Source: Legionella moravica DSM 19234 (lineage in GTDB: Bacteria > Pseudomonadota > Gammaproteobacteria > Legionellales > Legionellaceae). Taken from it: a stretch of DNA of 48,582 bases. The stretch spans positions 1 to 48,582 of the forward strand of contig NZ_AUHS01000028.1 of assembly GCF_000423305.1 (NCBI RefSeq), read 5' to 3'. The position numbers and the translations under genes were made by a program. The notes beneath the pieces are model-generated. The model did not search any database and was not told the origin of the DNA. It saw only the letters and a list, made by a program, of their open reading frames with translations. Shown in pieces: positions 8,301 through 16,088 of the stretch; positions within the stretch are counted from its first letter, which is position 1, and each line of letters begins with the position of its first letter.

Positions 8301-8388
8301 AAGGGGGCAGATCTTGCCGTTTGCCTTTACCATGAGCTAGAAATCACAAAAATCAGAAACTTAACACGATATGAATAGCAAGCGGCAC
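8301..8388. repeat. MITE-like element, copy A (right end lost)
   Basis: The sequence from AAGGGGGCAGATCTTGCC onward matches the element at 17181-17282 along most of its length: both continue CATGRGCTAGAAATCA, then AATCAGAAA, then GATATGA and AATAGCAA. In copy A the right terminal repeat breaks off after about AGCAAGCGGCA and is replaced by the separate hairpin at 8389-8446. It truncates the minus-strand gene on its left. Confidence 0.6.
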
Positions 8389-8446
8389 GGGGCCGCGTCT
8401 TGACATTTGCTCTTTCAGAAATAAGCAAAAGTCAAGACGCGACCCC
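8389..8446. repeat. miniature inverted-repeat element
   Basis: Two 23-base arms (8389-8411 and 8424-8446) pair at 21 of 23 positions around a 12-base loop. The arm core is GCGTCTTGAC, and the outer bases are GGGGC/GGGGT. It resembles the terminal repeats of the 17181-17282 element in layout (GGG-x-TCTTG-x-TTTGC) but is shorter and a different subfamily. It is followed by a 10-base tandem repeat (ATTCGTGCA-C/T, 8447-8466). No coding capacity. Confidence 0.7.
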
Positions 8447-8478
8447 ATTCGTGCACATTCGTGCATTCGCAAGCTTTT

Positions 8479-8552
8479 TACCCTCAAATGCGGGTATAAT
8501 TGATTTTACCCGCACTTGGGGGTATAGTTAACATTATTGGCAATTGGGGGTA
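8479..8552 (+). promoter_or_regulatory. hipBA promoter with two TACCC-N8-GGGTA operators
   Basis: Operator 1 (8479-8496) and operator 2 (8507-8524) are both TACCC, eight bases, GGGTA, spaced exactly 28 bases; a third half site GGGTA lies at 8548-8552. The geometry matches the N8-spaced operators bound by HipB in E. coli (TATCC-N8-GGATA). A -35 TTGATT (8500-8505) and -10 TATAGT (8523-8528) with 17-base spacing flank operator 2, so binding would block the promoter. An alternative -10, TATAAT, is at 8495-8500. This strongly suggests autorepression by HipB or HipAB. Confidence 0.75.
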
Positions 8553-8566
8553 AAAATAGGGAATTT

Positions 8567-8806
8567 ATGATTATCCGATCAGCAAAAGATTTAGCATTAT
8601 ATTTAAATGACAAGCGCAAGCAACTCAGAATGAGTCAATCTGAAGTCGCAGATTTAGTAGGATTAAAACAGGACACTATATCAAAGTTTGAAAATAGCCC
8701 TGACAATAGTCGAATTGATACTTTATTTAGAATATTGTCCGCCCTAAATTTAAACATTAGTCTTGTTGAAAAAAATCAAGAAACTCATGAAGAGATAGAA
8801 TGGTAA
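8567..8806 (+). CDS. hipB: HipB-like antitoxin, XRE family
   Basis: A 79-residue DNA-binding antitoxin. The helix-turn-helix spans about residues 15-60 (KRKQLRMSQSEVADLVGLKQ, then DTISKFEN). It starts at the ATG at 8567 with an AGGGA site; an in-frame TTG at 8537 is less likely. The stop overlaps the hipA start (TAATG), so the two are coupled. It should neutralise HipA and repress the promoter through the two palindromes upstream. The C-terminal tail ends in Trp, as in the E. coli protein, where the tail is a degradation signal. Confidence 0.88.
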   Translation: MIIRSAKDLALYLNDKRKQLRMSQSEVADLVGLKQDTISKFENSPDNSRIDTLFRILSALNLNISLVEKNQETHEEIEW

Positions 8807-10104
8807 TGCGTAAATTATACATATTGATGAACAATGAGCTTGTGGGAGAGCTTACACAGGACAATGCAGGTGGCTTAAGTTTTTCCTATGTTGCGGACTG
8901 GATTTCCAAGCCACATTCGCGACCAGTATCTTTATCGTTGCCGTTAGTAAATCAAAAATTTTCAGGAGAAGTTGTTTATAACTTTTTTGATAATTTACTT
9001 CCCGATAATCCACAGATAAGAGCCAGAATTCAAGCTCGATTTCAGGCAAAATCATCGCGACCGTTTGATTTATTGGCGTTAATTGGTAGTGATTGTGTTG
9101 GTGCAATACAAATTGTTGAACGTATTCCTCAGGCACAGCGTCTAAGCATTGAAAGTCGCGTTGTCAGTGAGGCCGAGATCGCTCGTACTTTGCGTTCTTA
9201 TCAAATCTCGCCTCTGGGAATGGATAAAGAGGAGGATGAGTTTAGAATCTCAATAGCCGGTGCTCAGGAAAAAACAGCTTTTCTATATTACCAAAATGAA
9301 TGGCATAAACCATTTGGACCTACACCAACAACTCACATATTCAAATTACCTATTGGATATTTACCACATCAAGGAATTGATTTAAGTGAGAGTTGTGAAA
9401 ATGAACATCTCTGTTTACTACTAGCCAGCAAATTTGGTTTAGATGTTGCAGAATCTAAAATCTTACAATTCGAAGATGAAAAGGTACTGGTTGTCGAAAG
9501 ATTTGATAGAAAATGGAGTCGCGATCATCAGTATATTCTCAGATTGCCACAGGAAGATCTATGCCAGTCATTGGGATACTCACCCAATTTAAAATATCAG
9601 TCTGATGGTGGGCCAGGTATTAAAGAAATTATGCAGTTACTTAATGGCTCGCAACAGCCTCAAAAAGACAGAGATGATTTTTTCAGGGCTCAGGTCGTTA
9701 ACTGGTGCCTTGGTGCTATTGATGCGCATGCCAAGAATTTCAGTATAAGTATACAACCCCAAGGTAGTTATAAGCTCACTCCACTATACGACATGATATC
9801 AGCCTACCCCCTAATTGAACAAAAACAGCTACAGTTTAAAAAATTGAAAATGGCAATGGCTTTATATGGTAAAAATAGTCATTATAAGATTGACGGAATT
9901 CAAAAAAGACACTTTATTGAAACAGCAAAATACGTTCAATACTCTAAAATAAAAGCTGTTAAGATTTTTGAACAGGTGATTGATCGTATTGATTCTGCTA
10001 TCGATGAAGTCTCAACACAATTACCAAACCACTTCCCAGAAAAGATTGCAGATCCAATCTTCAAAGGGATGAGAGCCTTTAAGGAACGAATGATATCCAC
10101 ATAA
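8806..10104 (+). CDS. hipA: HipA-like serine/threonine kinase toxin
   Basis: A full-length HipA-family kinase of 432 residues. Numbering from the ATG at 8806: the phosphorylatable P-loop-like motif ISIAGAQEKTA is at 148-158, HIFKLP is near 177-182, VERFDR at 230-235, LPQEDLCQ near 247-254, the catalytic DAHAKN at 306-311 and the metal-binding YDM at 328-330. E. coli HipA phosphorylates glutamyl-tRNA synthetase and causes growth arrest; the target here is not known. An ATG at 8800 overlapping hipB is also possible. All catalytic residues appear intact, so this looks like a working type II toxin-antitoxin module in an accessory region. Confidence 0.92.
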   Translation: MRKLYILMNNELVGELTQDNAGGLSFSYVADWISKPHSRPVSLSLPLVNQKFSGEVVYNFFDNLLPDNPQIRARIQARFQAKSSRPFDLLALIGSDCVGAIQIVERIPQAQRLSIESRVVSEAEIARTLRSYQISPLGMDKEEDEFRISIAGAQEKTAFLYYQNEWHKPFGPTPTTHIFKLPIGYLPHQGIDLSESCENEHLCLLLASKFGLDVAESKILQFEDEKVLVVERFDRKWSRDHQYILRLPQEDLCQSLGYSPNLKYQSDGGPGIKEIMQLLNGSQQPQKDRDDFFRAQVVNWCLGAIDAHAKNFSISIQPQGSYKLTPLYDMISAYPLIEQKQLQFKKLKMAMALYGKNSHYKIDGIQKRHFIETAKYVQYSKIKAVKIFEQVIDRIDSAIDEVSTQLPNHFPEKIADPIFKGMRAFKERMIST

Positions 10105-10260
10105 TAACTAAATGTTCCTTAATCAAATAAATCGTCATGAAATTTGATTCTATTTTTCACATGCTACTCCCTGTTGTGCAGCATTGGGAGAAGATCTTGC
10201 TTTTTGCTTTTAATTTTATGCAAGTTACTGATTAAGGGGCTATAGATTAGCGATATTTTT

Positions 10261-10485
10261 ATGAGTAGAACTGAAATATATAATGGAAGGATTATTCGAT
10301 CTAATCCATTGGTCTTACATATAGGCGGATTCTCTTCTAATGGAGTTATTGAAATTCATACTAATAATTTTGTTGACGTTTCTCAACCAGACAGTTTGCA
10401 AGCTAGGATATTTAATGGTGAAGATGATGCAGATATATTTTATATTGAAGGTGCAATACAATTAATTGATCAGGGATTAGCCTGA
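10261..10485 (+). CDS. hypothetical protein, 74 aa
   Basis: An unrecognised small soluble protein with mostly beta-like alternation (NGRIIRSNPLVLHIGG and later IFYIEGAIQLIDQG) and an acidic segment GEDDAD. No signal peptide or membrane segment. The upstream ribosome site is weak. It stands alone between hipA and the next small gene. Probably a real accessory gene, but a chance frame cannot be excluded. Confidence 0.4.
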   Translation: MSRTEIYNGRIIRSNPLVLHIGGFSSNGVIEIHTNNFVDVSQPDSLQARIFNGEDDADIFYIEGAIQLIDQGLA

Positions 10486-10516
10486 CCTAGACCATTAACT
10501 GGTTATGAATATCCCA

Positions 10517-10553
10517 GTTAGCCTGTTTGCTTCGCTGCTTACAGCAAGCTGTA
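10517..10553 (+). repeat. degenerate REP-like hairpin
   Basis: GTTAG followed by CCTGTTTGC, the same head as the two REP hairpins at 10902 and 20369. Here the second arm is altered; instead GCTTCGCTG can pair imperfectly with CAGCAAGC. Likely an old or variant copy of the same family. Confidence 0.4.
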
Positions 10554-10613
10554 TTCCACTCTTTAGTGAATTTCTTTATACTTGTGCCACAAATTAATAT
10601 TGTAGGAAAAAAT

Positions 10614-10880
10614 ATGAACATAAATACTGAATCAGCACCAACTGTTGAGGAATACTCTCAGGCTATGAATCTTATTGGGTCAAGTTTATTTTCATCCTTA
10701 GTTCAAAGTATGGAAAAATTACAGCCTCATTTTCGCAATCAAAAAATGGTTTCTAATGCCCTATCTTCTTTTATAGTTAATGTAATCTATAAACAATCTT
10801 CAGGAAATACTGAAAAAACACATCAAATGTTGGATGAAATCCTGAAACTGGTAAAAATTCAATTGGATAGTATTCCTTGA
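10614..10880 (+). CDS. hypothetical protein, 88 aa
   Basis: A small, probably all-helical, soluble protein (VEEYSQAMNLIGSSLFSSLVQS and HQMLDEILKLVKIQLDSIP) with no recognised domain. The ATG at 10614 is preceded by AGGA at normal distance; the frame opens further upstream at 10527 through a REP-like repeat, which is not likely coding. It ends about 20 bases before a REP hairpin. No partner gene is obvious. Confidence 0.5.
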   Translation: MNINTESAPTVEEYSQAMNLIGSSLFSSLVQSMEKLQPHFRNQKMVSNALSSFIVNVIYKQSSGNTEKTHQMLDEILKLVKIQLDSIP

Positions 10881-10901
10881 AATGGATTTGTATATCCGTA
10901 A

Positions 10902-10925
10902 GTAGCCTGTTTGCTTGCAAACAGG
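10902..10925 (+). repeat. REP element, GTAG + hairpin
   Basis: GTAG (10902-10905) then a perfect 9-bp hairpin: CCTGTTTGC (10906-10914), TT, GCAAACAGG (10917-10925). The GTAG tetranucleotide at the foot of a hairpin is the known recognition layout for REP-associated tyrosine transposases. It lies directly beyond the 3' end of the RAYT pseudogene, as expected for the cognate repeat. Confidence 0.7.
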
Positions 10926-11259
10926 GCTTCATTCGCAAAACTCACCTTGCAATGACTTGCCGCCCCAATTGTTCGGTAACATTTCTTGTCTGGCATAATT
11001 CTGAAAACTTGAATAAGGCCTGTCGATAACCTTTTGTACTAGACCATGCTTAACTGGATTAAAATGAATATAATCTATATGAGTAGACAAATCTGACTCA
11101 TCACGTACCCGATGTTCCCAAAATCGTCTCTGCCACAAATTATACTCATCTCGGGCATTTTTTAATAATGGAATACCCAATAATTGGATCTCTTGAGAGT
11201 AATATGTTTTTAATTGACGCACTCGAGTCGAATAAACCAAGTCATCCTCCGGAAGTTCC

Positions 11260-11902
11260 CGCGGCTGTCCCATTAAAAATGTGACGTCTTTCCGAGCGTA
11301 GCGAGGAATCTCCTGCAAATTGGCACAATCTGAATTAATGCATTAATTATCATTACCTTTTAAACTCTCTGTTTTTACAAGGAATTTAATGATGTCATCA
11401 GAAGATGTACCTGGATTTTTATATCATTTCGACACGCTCGAAGATCCAAGAATTGATAGAAAGAAATTGTATCCTTTAACGGAACTATTATTTGTTGTTA
11501 TCTGCGCTAACCTATGTGGAGCTCAGAGTTGGCGTGATTTTGTAACATTCGGAGAAGAACAATTAGATTATTTACGCCGATTTTTACCTTTTGAGAATGG
11601 CATTCCATCTAAAAATACATATGCTCGTGTATTTTCGATTTTAAATCTGGATGAATTTAAGAAGTGCTTTATTTCTTGGATTCAATCATTCCAACAAGCA
11701 TTGGGTAATTTGATAGCCATTGATGGCAAAACATTAAAGAAATTTAAAGATATGAGCATTAGGCGCCTGCAGAAAAAGGCTGGCTGGGGAGACTCAACTC
11801 TTGATATGATTTTAATGGCCGCATTGTAATGGGATCGTCAACCTTGCAGGAGATTCCTCGCTACGCTCGGAAAGACGTCATATTTTTAATGGGACAGCCA
11901 TG
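11260..11902 (+). mobile_element. ISAs1-type element, internally deleted
   Basis: About 643 bp bounded by 59-base terminal inverted repeats (11260-11318 and 11844-11902, 56 of 59 positions matching). The outer core is GGCTGTCCCATTAAAAAT, and the inner part carries TCCGAGCGTAGCGAGGA. It is flanked by CGGAAGTTC at 11250-11258 and 11903-11911, a 9-base (possibly 10 with one mismatch) target duplication, the size known for the ISAs1 family. It carries a shortened transposase gene on the plus strand, opposite to the RAYT gene it interrupts. Ends look intact, so it could be mobilised in trans. Confidence 0.8.
11389..11829 (+). pseudogene. ISAs1-family transposase with in-frame deletion
   Basis: A 146-residue product. 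Residues 8-117 match the N-terminal part of ISAs1/H-repeat transposases (LEDPRIDRKKLYPLTELLFV, then GAQSWRDFVTFGEEQLDYLR, then GIPSKNTYARVFSILN, then LIAIDGKT, containing the first catalytic Asp). It then jumps directly to a typical C-terminal end (KDMSIRRLQKKAGWGDS). Some 220 residues holding the other catalytic acids are missing, but the frame is kept. The start at 11389 has AAGGA upstream. It cannot be an active transposase. Confidence 0.78.
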
Positions 11903-12290
11903 CGGAAGTTCTATAATCATATGCAAGTGATCAGGTAATACTACTATTGATTTGATACTTAACGGATTATTCTTTTTCGCACAGCGAATAGACCGTCCTA
12001 ATAATCGGATGTATTTTACTAATAAATCTGATTTTCTATTTTTTAACGTTAGTGTAAAAAATAAGTATCGCCTCGAGTTTAATCTCGTCTGTAATTGACC
12101 ATGTAATTCTTCCTTTGCGTCTTGCTGAGGCGAACAGAACATGTATGTATTGGAATCGGTAGACTTCAATAGACAAAATCCTGGTTTACACTATCTCTTA
12201 AGTTATTTTTAGCAATATTGGTCAAACAATCAGTTTAAGATCTAAGTAACCTGAACCCTGTATATGTAGCGATAGTTGAGTGAGAACAGT

Positions 12291-13139
12291 ATGAATTATG
12301 AACGTCAGTTAAATAAAGTAATCGATTTTATCGGTGAGCATCTTGACGACAAACTCACTTTAAATCAACTGAGTGATATTGCATGCTTTTCAAAATATCA
12401 TTTTCATCGCTTATTTACGGCTTTTACTGGCTTATCTTTGCAACAATATATTCGTTGGCTTCGCCTAAAAAGAGCGGCTCATCAATTAATTGTTAATAAA
12501 GATACGTCCATTATTGAAATCGCAATCAACTCGGGGTTTGAATCTCATGAATCATTTACACGAGCCTTTAAAAAAGCGTGCAATCTAAACCCCAGTGAAT
12601 TTAGAGCACAATCAAGCTGGCAAGTCTGGGAGCAACCGCCGTATTGTTTGCCTAAACAAGGTGACATGACCATGAATGTAACGATTAAAAATATAAAAAC
12701 AAGACGGTTAGCAGTTTTAGAACACCGAGGAGATCCTCGAACAATGGGAGATAGCGTTAGTCGATTAATTAGCTGGGCTAAAGCTCAAACTATTAGCCTG
12801 AAACCTAAAGCGGGAGAAGCCTTTGGATTTGGATATGATGATCCTCAAAGGACCCCACCAAATGAATTTCGTTTTGATCTTGGTATTACGGTACCAGAGC
12901 AATTGAAACTGGAAGGTGAAGTAATTGAAAAACGATTACCCGCTGGCCGTTACGCAGTAGCCATTCATCAAGGTTCACGCAATAACCTGAGTGACACGGT
13001 GTATGAATTATACCGTAATTGGCTACCAACATCAGGTGAGGAACTGGGGGATTTGCCTTGCATTTTTTGTTATTATAATTTTGAACATGAGGTTGCTGAA
13101 ACAGAATTACTCACTGAGTGTTGGTTATTTTTAAAATAA
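12291..13139 (+). CDS. AraC-family regulator with GyrI-like domain
   Basis: A 282-residue regulator. Residues 1-105 form two AraC-type helix-turn-helix units: LTLNQLSDIACFSKYHFHRL and IIEIAINSGFESHESFTRAF. After a short linker, MTMNVTIKNIKTRRLAVLEH starts a GyrI-like effector-binding domain (to residue 282, with RFDLGITV and LPAGRYAV strands). This is the Rob/SoxS-plus-GyrI design that responds to small amphipathic compounds. The start is the ATG at 12291; a TTG at 12276 is also in frame. It stands alone; targets unknown. Confidence 0.88.
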   Translation: MNYERQLNKVIDFIGEHLDDKLTLNQLSDIACFSKYHFHRLFTAFTGLSLQQYIRWLRLKRAAHQLIVNKDTSIIEIAINSGFESHESFTRAFKKACNLNPSEFRAQSSWQVWEQPPYCLPKQGDMTMNVTIKNIKTRRLAVLEHRGDPRTMGDSVSRLISWAKAQTISLKPKAGEAFGFGYDDPQRTPPNEFRFDLGITVPEQLKLEGEVIEKRLPAGRYAVAIHQGSRNNLSDTVYELYRNWLPTSGEELGDLPCIFCYYNFEHEVAETELLTECWLFLK

Positions 13140-13281
13140 TCAACAGATCCATAATTCCCCCTGTGTATTAATAAAAAAAGTGCTCACAAAATTTTGCTAA
13201 AGTACAAAATAACAGCAAAAATTAGATCAAATATACACAATCTGTGATATAGTGCGCCATTATTTTCCCGTGGTTGGTTTA

Positions 13282-16044
13282 ATGATGAAAACATTTCATG
13301 AGGCAGTTCGGTTAGGATCTTTGGATGACGTCAAACAATGGATTGATAATGGAGCTGATATTGACTGCACTGATATTAACGGCAATACACCGCTGATGCT
13401 CGCTGTTGTACGGCAACGCCCGTTGATTGTTCGTTATTTGCTGTCTCAAAACCCTGACCTGTTTAAAGCCAATAATAACGAGCAAACGCCAATAACAGCA
13501 GCACAGGGAAAGAACGAAAACATTATTCGTATGTTGGTCATTCAGCATGCAAAGGTTGAACATTTAGCTCAAATTAATTCCTATGATACAACAGAGCTTA
13601 TCATCAATAAGCTCATTACTACATTGTTGTACAAAAGCAAACGTCATGGTTGGGATGATCAGTATTGCATTAACCTAAGATATTACATCAATTCCCTGGA
13701 CTCTTCGTTTGAGGAGAAAGATGAAAAAGCATATGAATCGTACCTCCTCCATCAAGAAACAACTCAACATGATTTTTTTGGTTCCTGGTTGTCAGATGAT
13801 TCGGATTCGGAAGAAGAACAAGCGTTTCTTGCCCAACCAGAAGAAGACCGTGAGGCTATTCTCTCTGAAGCCAAAACTTCTCAGTCCCATGCTCAGCGAA
13901 ATAATCTTTTTTATAGAAAAAAAAACAAAGACTATCAACGTGGCGATTTTAAGAAAATTAATGACGCCTCCAGCGTATTTAAACTGCAGGATCGTATGCA
14001 AATTCATCATCCTAAGTCAGAGGATATGGATGCTGTAACGCGAGATCTGGAGAGACTTAACGCATATATTGGGCTTGGATATTCTATTGAAGAAGCCCAA
14101 AAAAGAGTAGTAACCCAATTCAAAATTGCGCAATATCGAGGCGTGACCTATTTAACATCAAGATGGAATAAACCAGCACGTGAAGGCCATCGTAAAGCGG
14201 ATGAGTTAGGACAGCCGCAATACAGTGCCTCTGTCTATAAAGCTGCTGGAATTGATATTTTTAAAGATTATGCGGATGGACGGCAGCGTCTTAAAGATCC
14301 AAAAACCAGAAGAAAAGTAACCTTGATAGCTAATACACTTCGTGAATTATTATTGACTTTTCGTGAACCTCGTCCCCTTGCCTGGAAGGGCTACAGCTAC
14401 TCAACCTACGCTTATTTTTTACAAAATCTCTATACTCAAGCCTATGATGCATTTCATCGATACATATCGCAAGATCCCATGCTCAGTAAGATGCTCATTA
14501 ATGATGCTAACCCTTTTCTTTCTACTGGCGGCACTCCGTATCATGCCGATAAATATGCCTATGGCATCAAACCCTATAAGGGTCATAAAGATGAGCGGCT
14601 CAGACCTCGGTGGAATAAAACAGGCCGGGCAGAGCGCCCATATTCAGGAGCGGTTTATGTCTCCTTGCATCCGCTCACCGATTTTGATGTAGATGGCCCT
14701 TTACATATTCCAACATTGACATGGGATGCTGAAATCAGACTGAGTAGTGAACTCAACATTGTCCCTGAAAAGGAGTCCTGTTTTCCTTCCTTTTTGCCTG
14801 GACAAAGAGTCATCTACAAACACATTGCAAAATATCCTTCTTTTGTTGGACCCTACAAACAGATTTATCTTGCCAAATACGGTATAGACGAGGTGTTTTA
14901 TAATACGTTACAGGAGATGTTGGAGCATGCTGCGCCACATACAAAAGAAATGGTGGCTTTTAAACAGATTTTAGGTGAGTGGTTGTGTGGGTTTCACGAA
15001 GTACGATTGATTGAAATAGCCCGTAAGAAAGCCGAAGAAGATGGGTATGTTTTGATTTATAAAGGCATAGGAAAAACCTTTTCGCTGACTCCGCCTATTG
15101 ATTCACCTCGTTGTAATACAAGTACTAATACTGAAGAAGTTAAATCACCAATCAATCAGATGGTAAAATTTCGTAGAACGTTGGCGCGTGGAGTTGGGGA
15201 TAAAATCGTTCGCTTGACCAACCCAAGAGATTACTCCCAATTGCTTGGTAAAATAGATGAATCATTACTGTCTGAACATGGTTTAGCTGGCGTAGATGAC
15301 AAAAAAAATCCGGCGCTCACCTTGCCCATGGCGTTTGCACTTAATGCTTTGAAACACAAACGCTACTTTGCTTTAAGATATATGTTGCGTACACCATATT
15401 TTATAAATTGCTTTAATGATCCTTTCCATCGGGTCAATACTGACAGGCTTTTAGGCGCATCCTTGCTTCATTTAGCGGTGGTGAATGAAGATCGAGTAGC
15501 ATTAGGGCTCTTATTAAGCTGTAAGGCATTGCAAATTAGTCGTTGTGATCAGTCAATCAGTCACTCGCTCCAGGGAAGAACATTTTACGAAAAAATCTCA
15601 CCACTTGCTTTAGCCATTATTTCTAATCAACAGGACATCTTTCGAATGATGCTCAGCAGTAAGCGATTCAATATAAAAGAGGAAGTGGGTTGTGTGAGCA
15701 CCAAGGATGTTGATAATTGCGAAGTCCAGGCCTGTTCTGATGATAGCGATCACGATACACGGGACAGAGAATTTGTACCCTCAGCACAAGATAGGCTGAC
15801 CAGAGAACCTGAAGTTAATTTGGTGCAATTAGCTATCGAACACGCGACACCTAAAGTGGTTGTGATGCTGTTGCTTGCTAACGCGCCCTCCCGAGTCAGA
15901 GGCGCAAGTCAACGACATGCGCTGAGTAATGCCAGGCGCGAGCAACTCAGATGGTTTTTTACACCAACACCAAAGGCGGAGGATGATTTGATAAAAGATC
16001 ATCTTTCAGGAGTTTTTGATGGCTTGCTAAGCCTTGCCAGATAA
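13282..16044 (+). CDS. ankyrin protein with ART-like core, probable effector
   Basis: A large protein (about 920 residues from ATG 13282; a GTG at 13252 is also in frame). The N-terminal 100 residues contain two to three ankyrin repeats (GADIDCTDINGNTPLMLAVV, then NEQTPITAAQGKNENIIRML). An acidic stretch follows (DDSDSEEEQ). The centre has three motifs in the order of R-S-E ADP-ribosyltransferases: an Arg region near 364 (FREPRPLAWKGYSYS), an STG segment near 412 (NPFLSTGGTPYHADKYAYG) and PEKESCFPSF near 495 giving an ExE. More ankyrin-like helices occur near 725-795 (GASLLHLAVVNEDRVALGLL; SPLALAIISNQQDIFRMML). Ankyrin proteins of this size in Legionella are commonly Dot/Icm effectors. The ART call is an inference from motifs. 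Confidence 0.72.
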   Translation: MMKTFHEAVRLGSLDDVKQWIDNGADIDCTDINGNTPLMLAVVRQRPLIVRYLLSQNPDLFKANNNEQTPITAAQGKNENIIRMLVIQHAKVEHLAQINSYDTTELIINKLITTLLYKSKRHGWDDQYCINLRYYINSLDSSFEEKDEKAYESYLLHQETTQHDFFGSWLSDDSDSEEEQAFLAQPEEDREAILSEAKTSQSHAQRNNLFYRKKNKDYQRGDFKKINDASSVFKLQDRMQIHHPKSEDMDAVTRDLERLNAYIGLGYSIEEAQKRVVTQFKIAQYRGVTYLTSRWNKPAREGHRKADELGQPQYSASVYKAAGIDIFKDYADGRQRLKDPKTRRKVTLIANTLRELLLTFREPRPLAWKGYSYSTYAYFLQNLYTQAYDAFHRYISQDPMLSKMLINDANPFLSTGGTPYHADKYAYGIKPYKGHKDERLRPRWNKTGRAERPYSGAVYVSLHPLTDFDVDGPLHIPTLTWDAEIRLSSELNIVPEKESCFPSFLPGQRVIYKHIAKYPSFVGPYKQIYLAKYGIDEVFYNTLQEMLEHAAPHTKEMVAFKQILGEWLCGFHEVRLIEIARKKAEEDGYVLIYKGIGKTFSLTPPIDSPRCNTSTNTEEVKSPINQMVKFRRTLARGVGDKIVRLTNPRDYSQLLGKIDESLLSEHGLAGVDDKKNPALTLPMAFALNALKHKRYFALRYMLRTPYFINCFNDPFHRVNTDRLLGASLLHLAVVNEDRVALGLLLSCKALQISRCDQSISHSLQGRTFYEKISPLALAIISNQQDIFRMMLSSKRFNIKEEVGCVSTKDVDNCEVQACSDDSDHDTRDREFVPSAQDRLTREPEVNLVQLAIEHATPKVVVMLLLANAPSRVRGASQRHALSNARREQLRWFFTPTPKAEDDLIKDHLSGVFDGLLSLAR

Positions 16045-16088
16045 CTAATAATAAACGATGAAAATGAGTTCATGGATTGAATAATGAA

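Larger units (their letters stand above)
10929..12102 (-). pseudogene. RAYT (Y1 transposase) gene, disrupted
   Basis: Remnant of a REP-associated tyrosine transposase gene in two pieces. The N-terminal piece (12102 down to about 11903) keeps FTLTLKNRKSDLL and the HUH-type metal site VVLPDHLHMIIELP. The C-terminal piece (about 11258 to 10929) keeps YSTRVRQLKTYYSQ, WQRRFWEHRVRDESDL and HIDYIHFNPVKHG. The original start is probably the ATG at 12102 (MVNYRRD); it is followed at once by TAA, and a one-base deletion in a T-run shifts the frame near TRGDTYFF. An ISAs1-type element sits in the middle, with 9 bases (CGGAAGTTC) duplicated. So there are three separate lesions and the gene is dead. These transposases mobilise or maintain REP hairpins, and one lies just past its 3' end. 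Confidence 0.82.

Noticed and set aside
8096..8333. Alternative minus-strand frame (start 8333) over the mobile remnant
   Set aside because: A shadow frame; only the frame ending GGQAIVGNI shows family similarity and ATGA coupling with the next gene.
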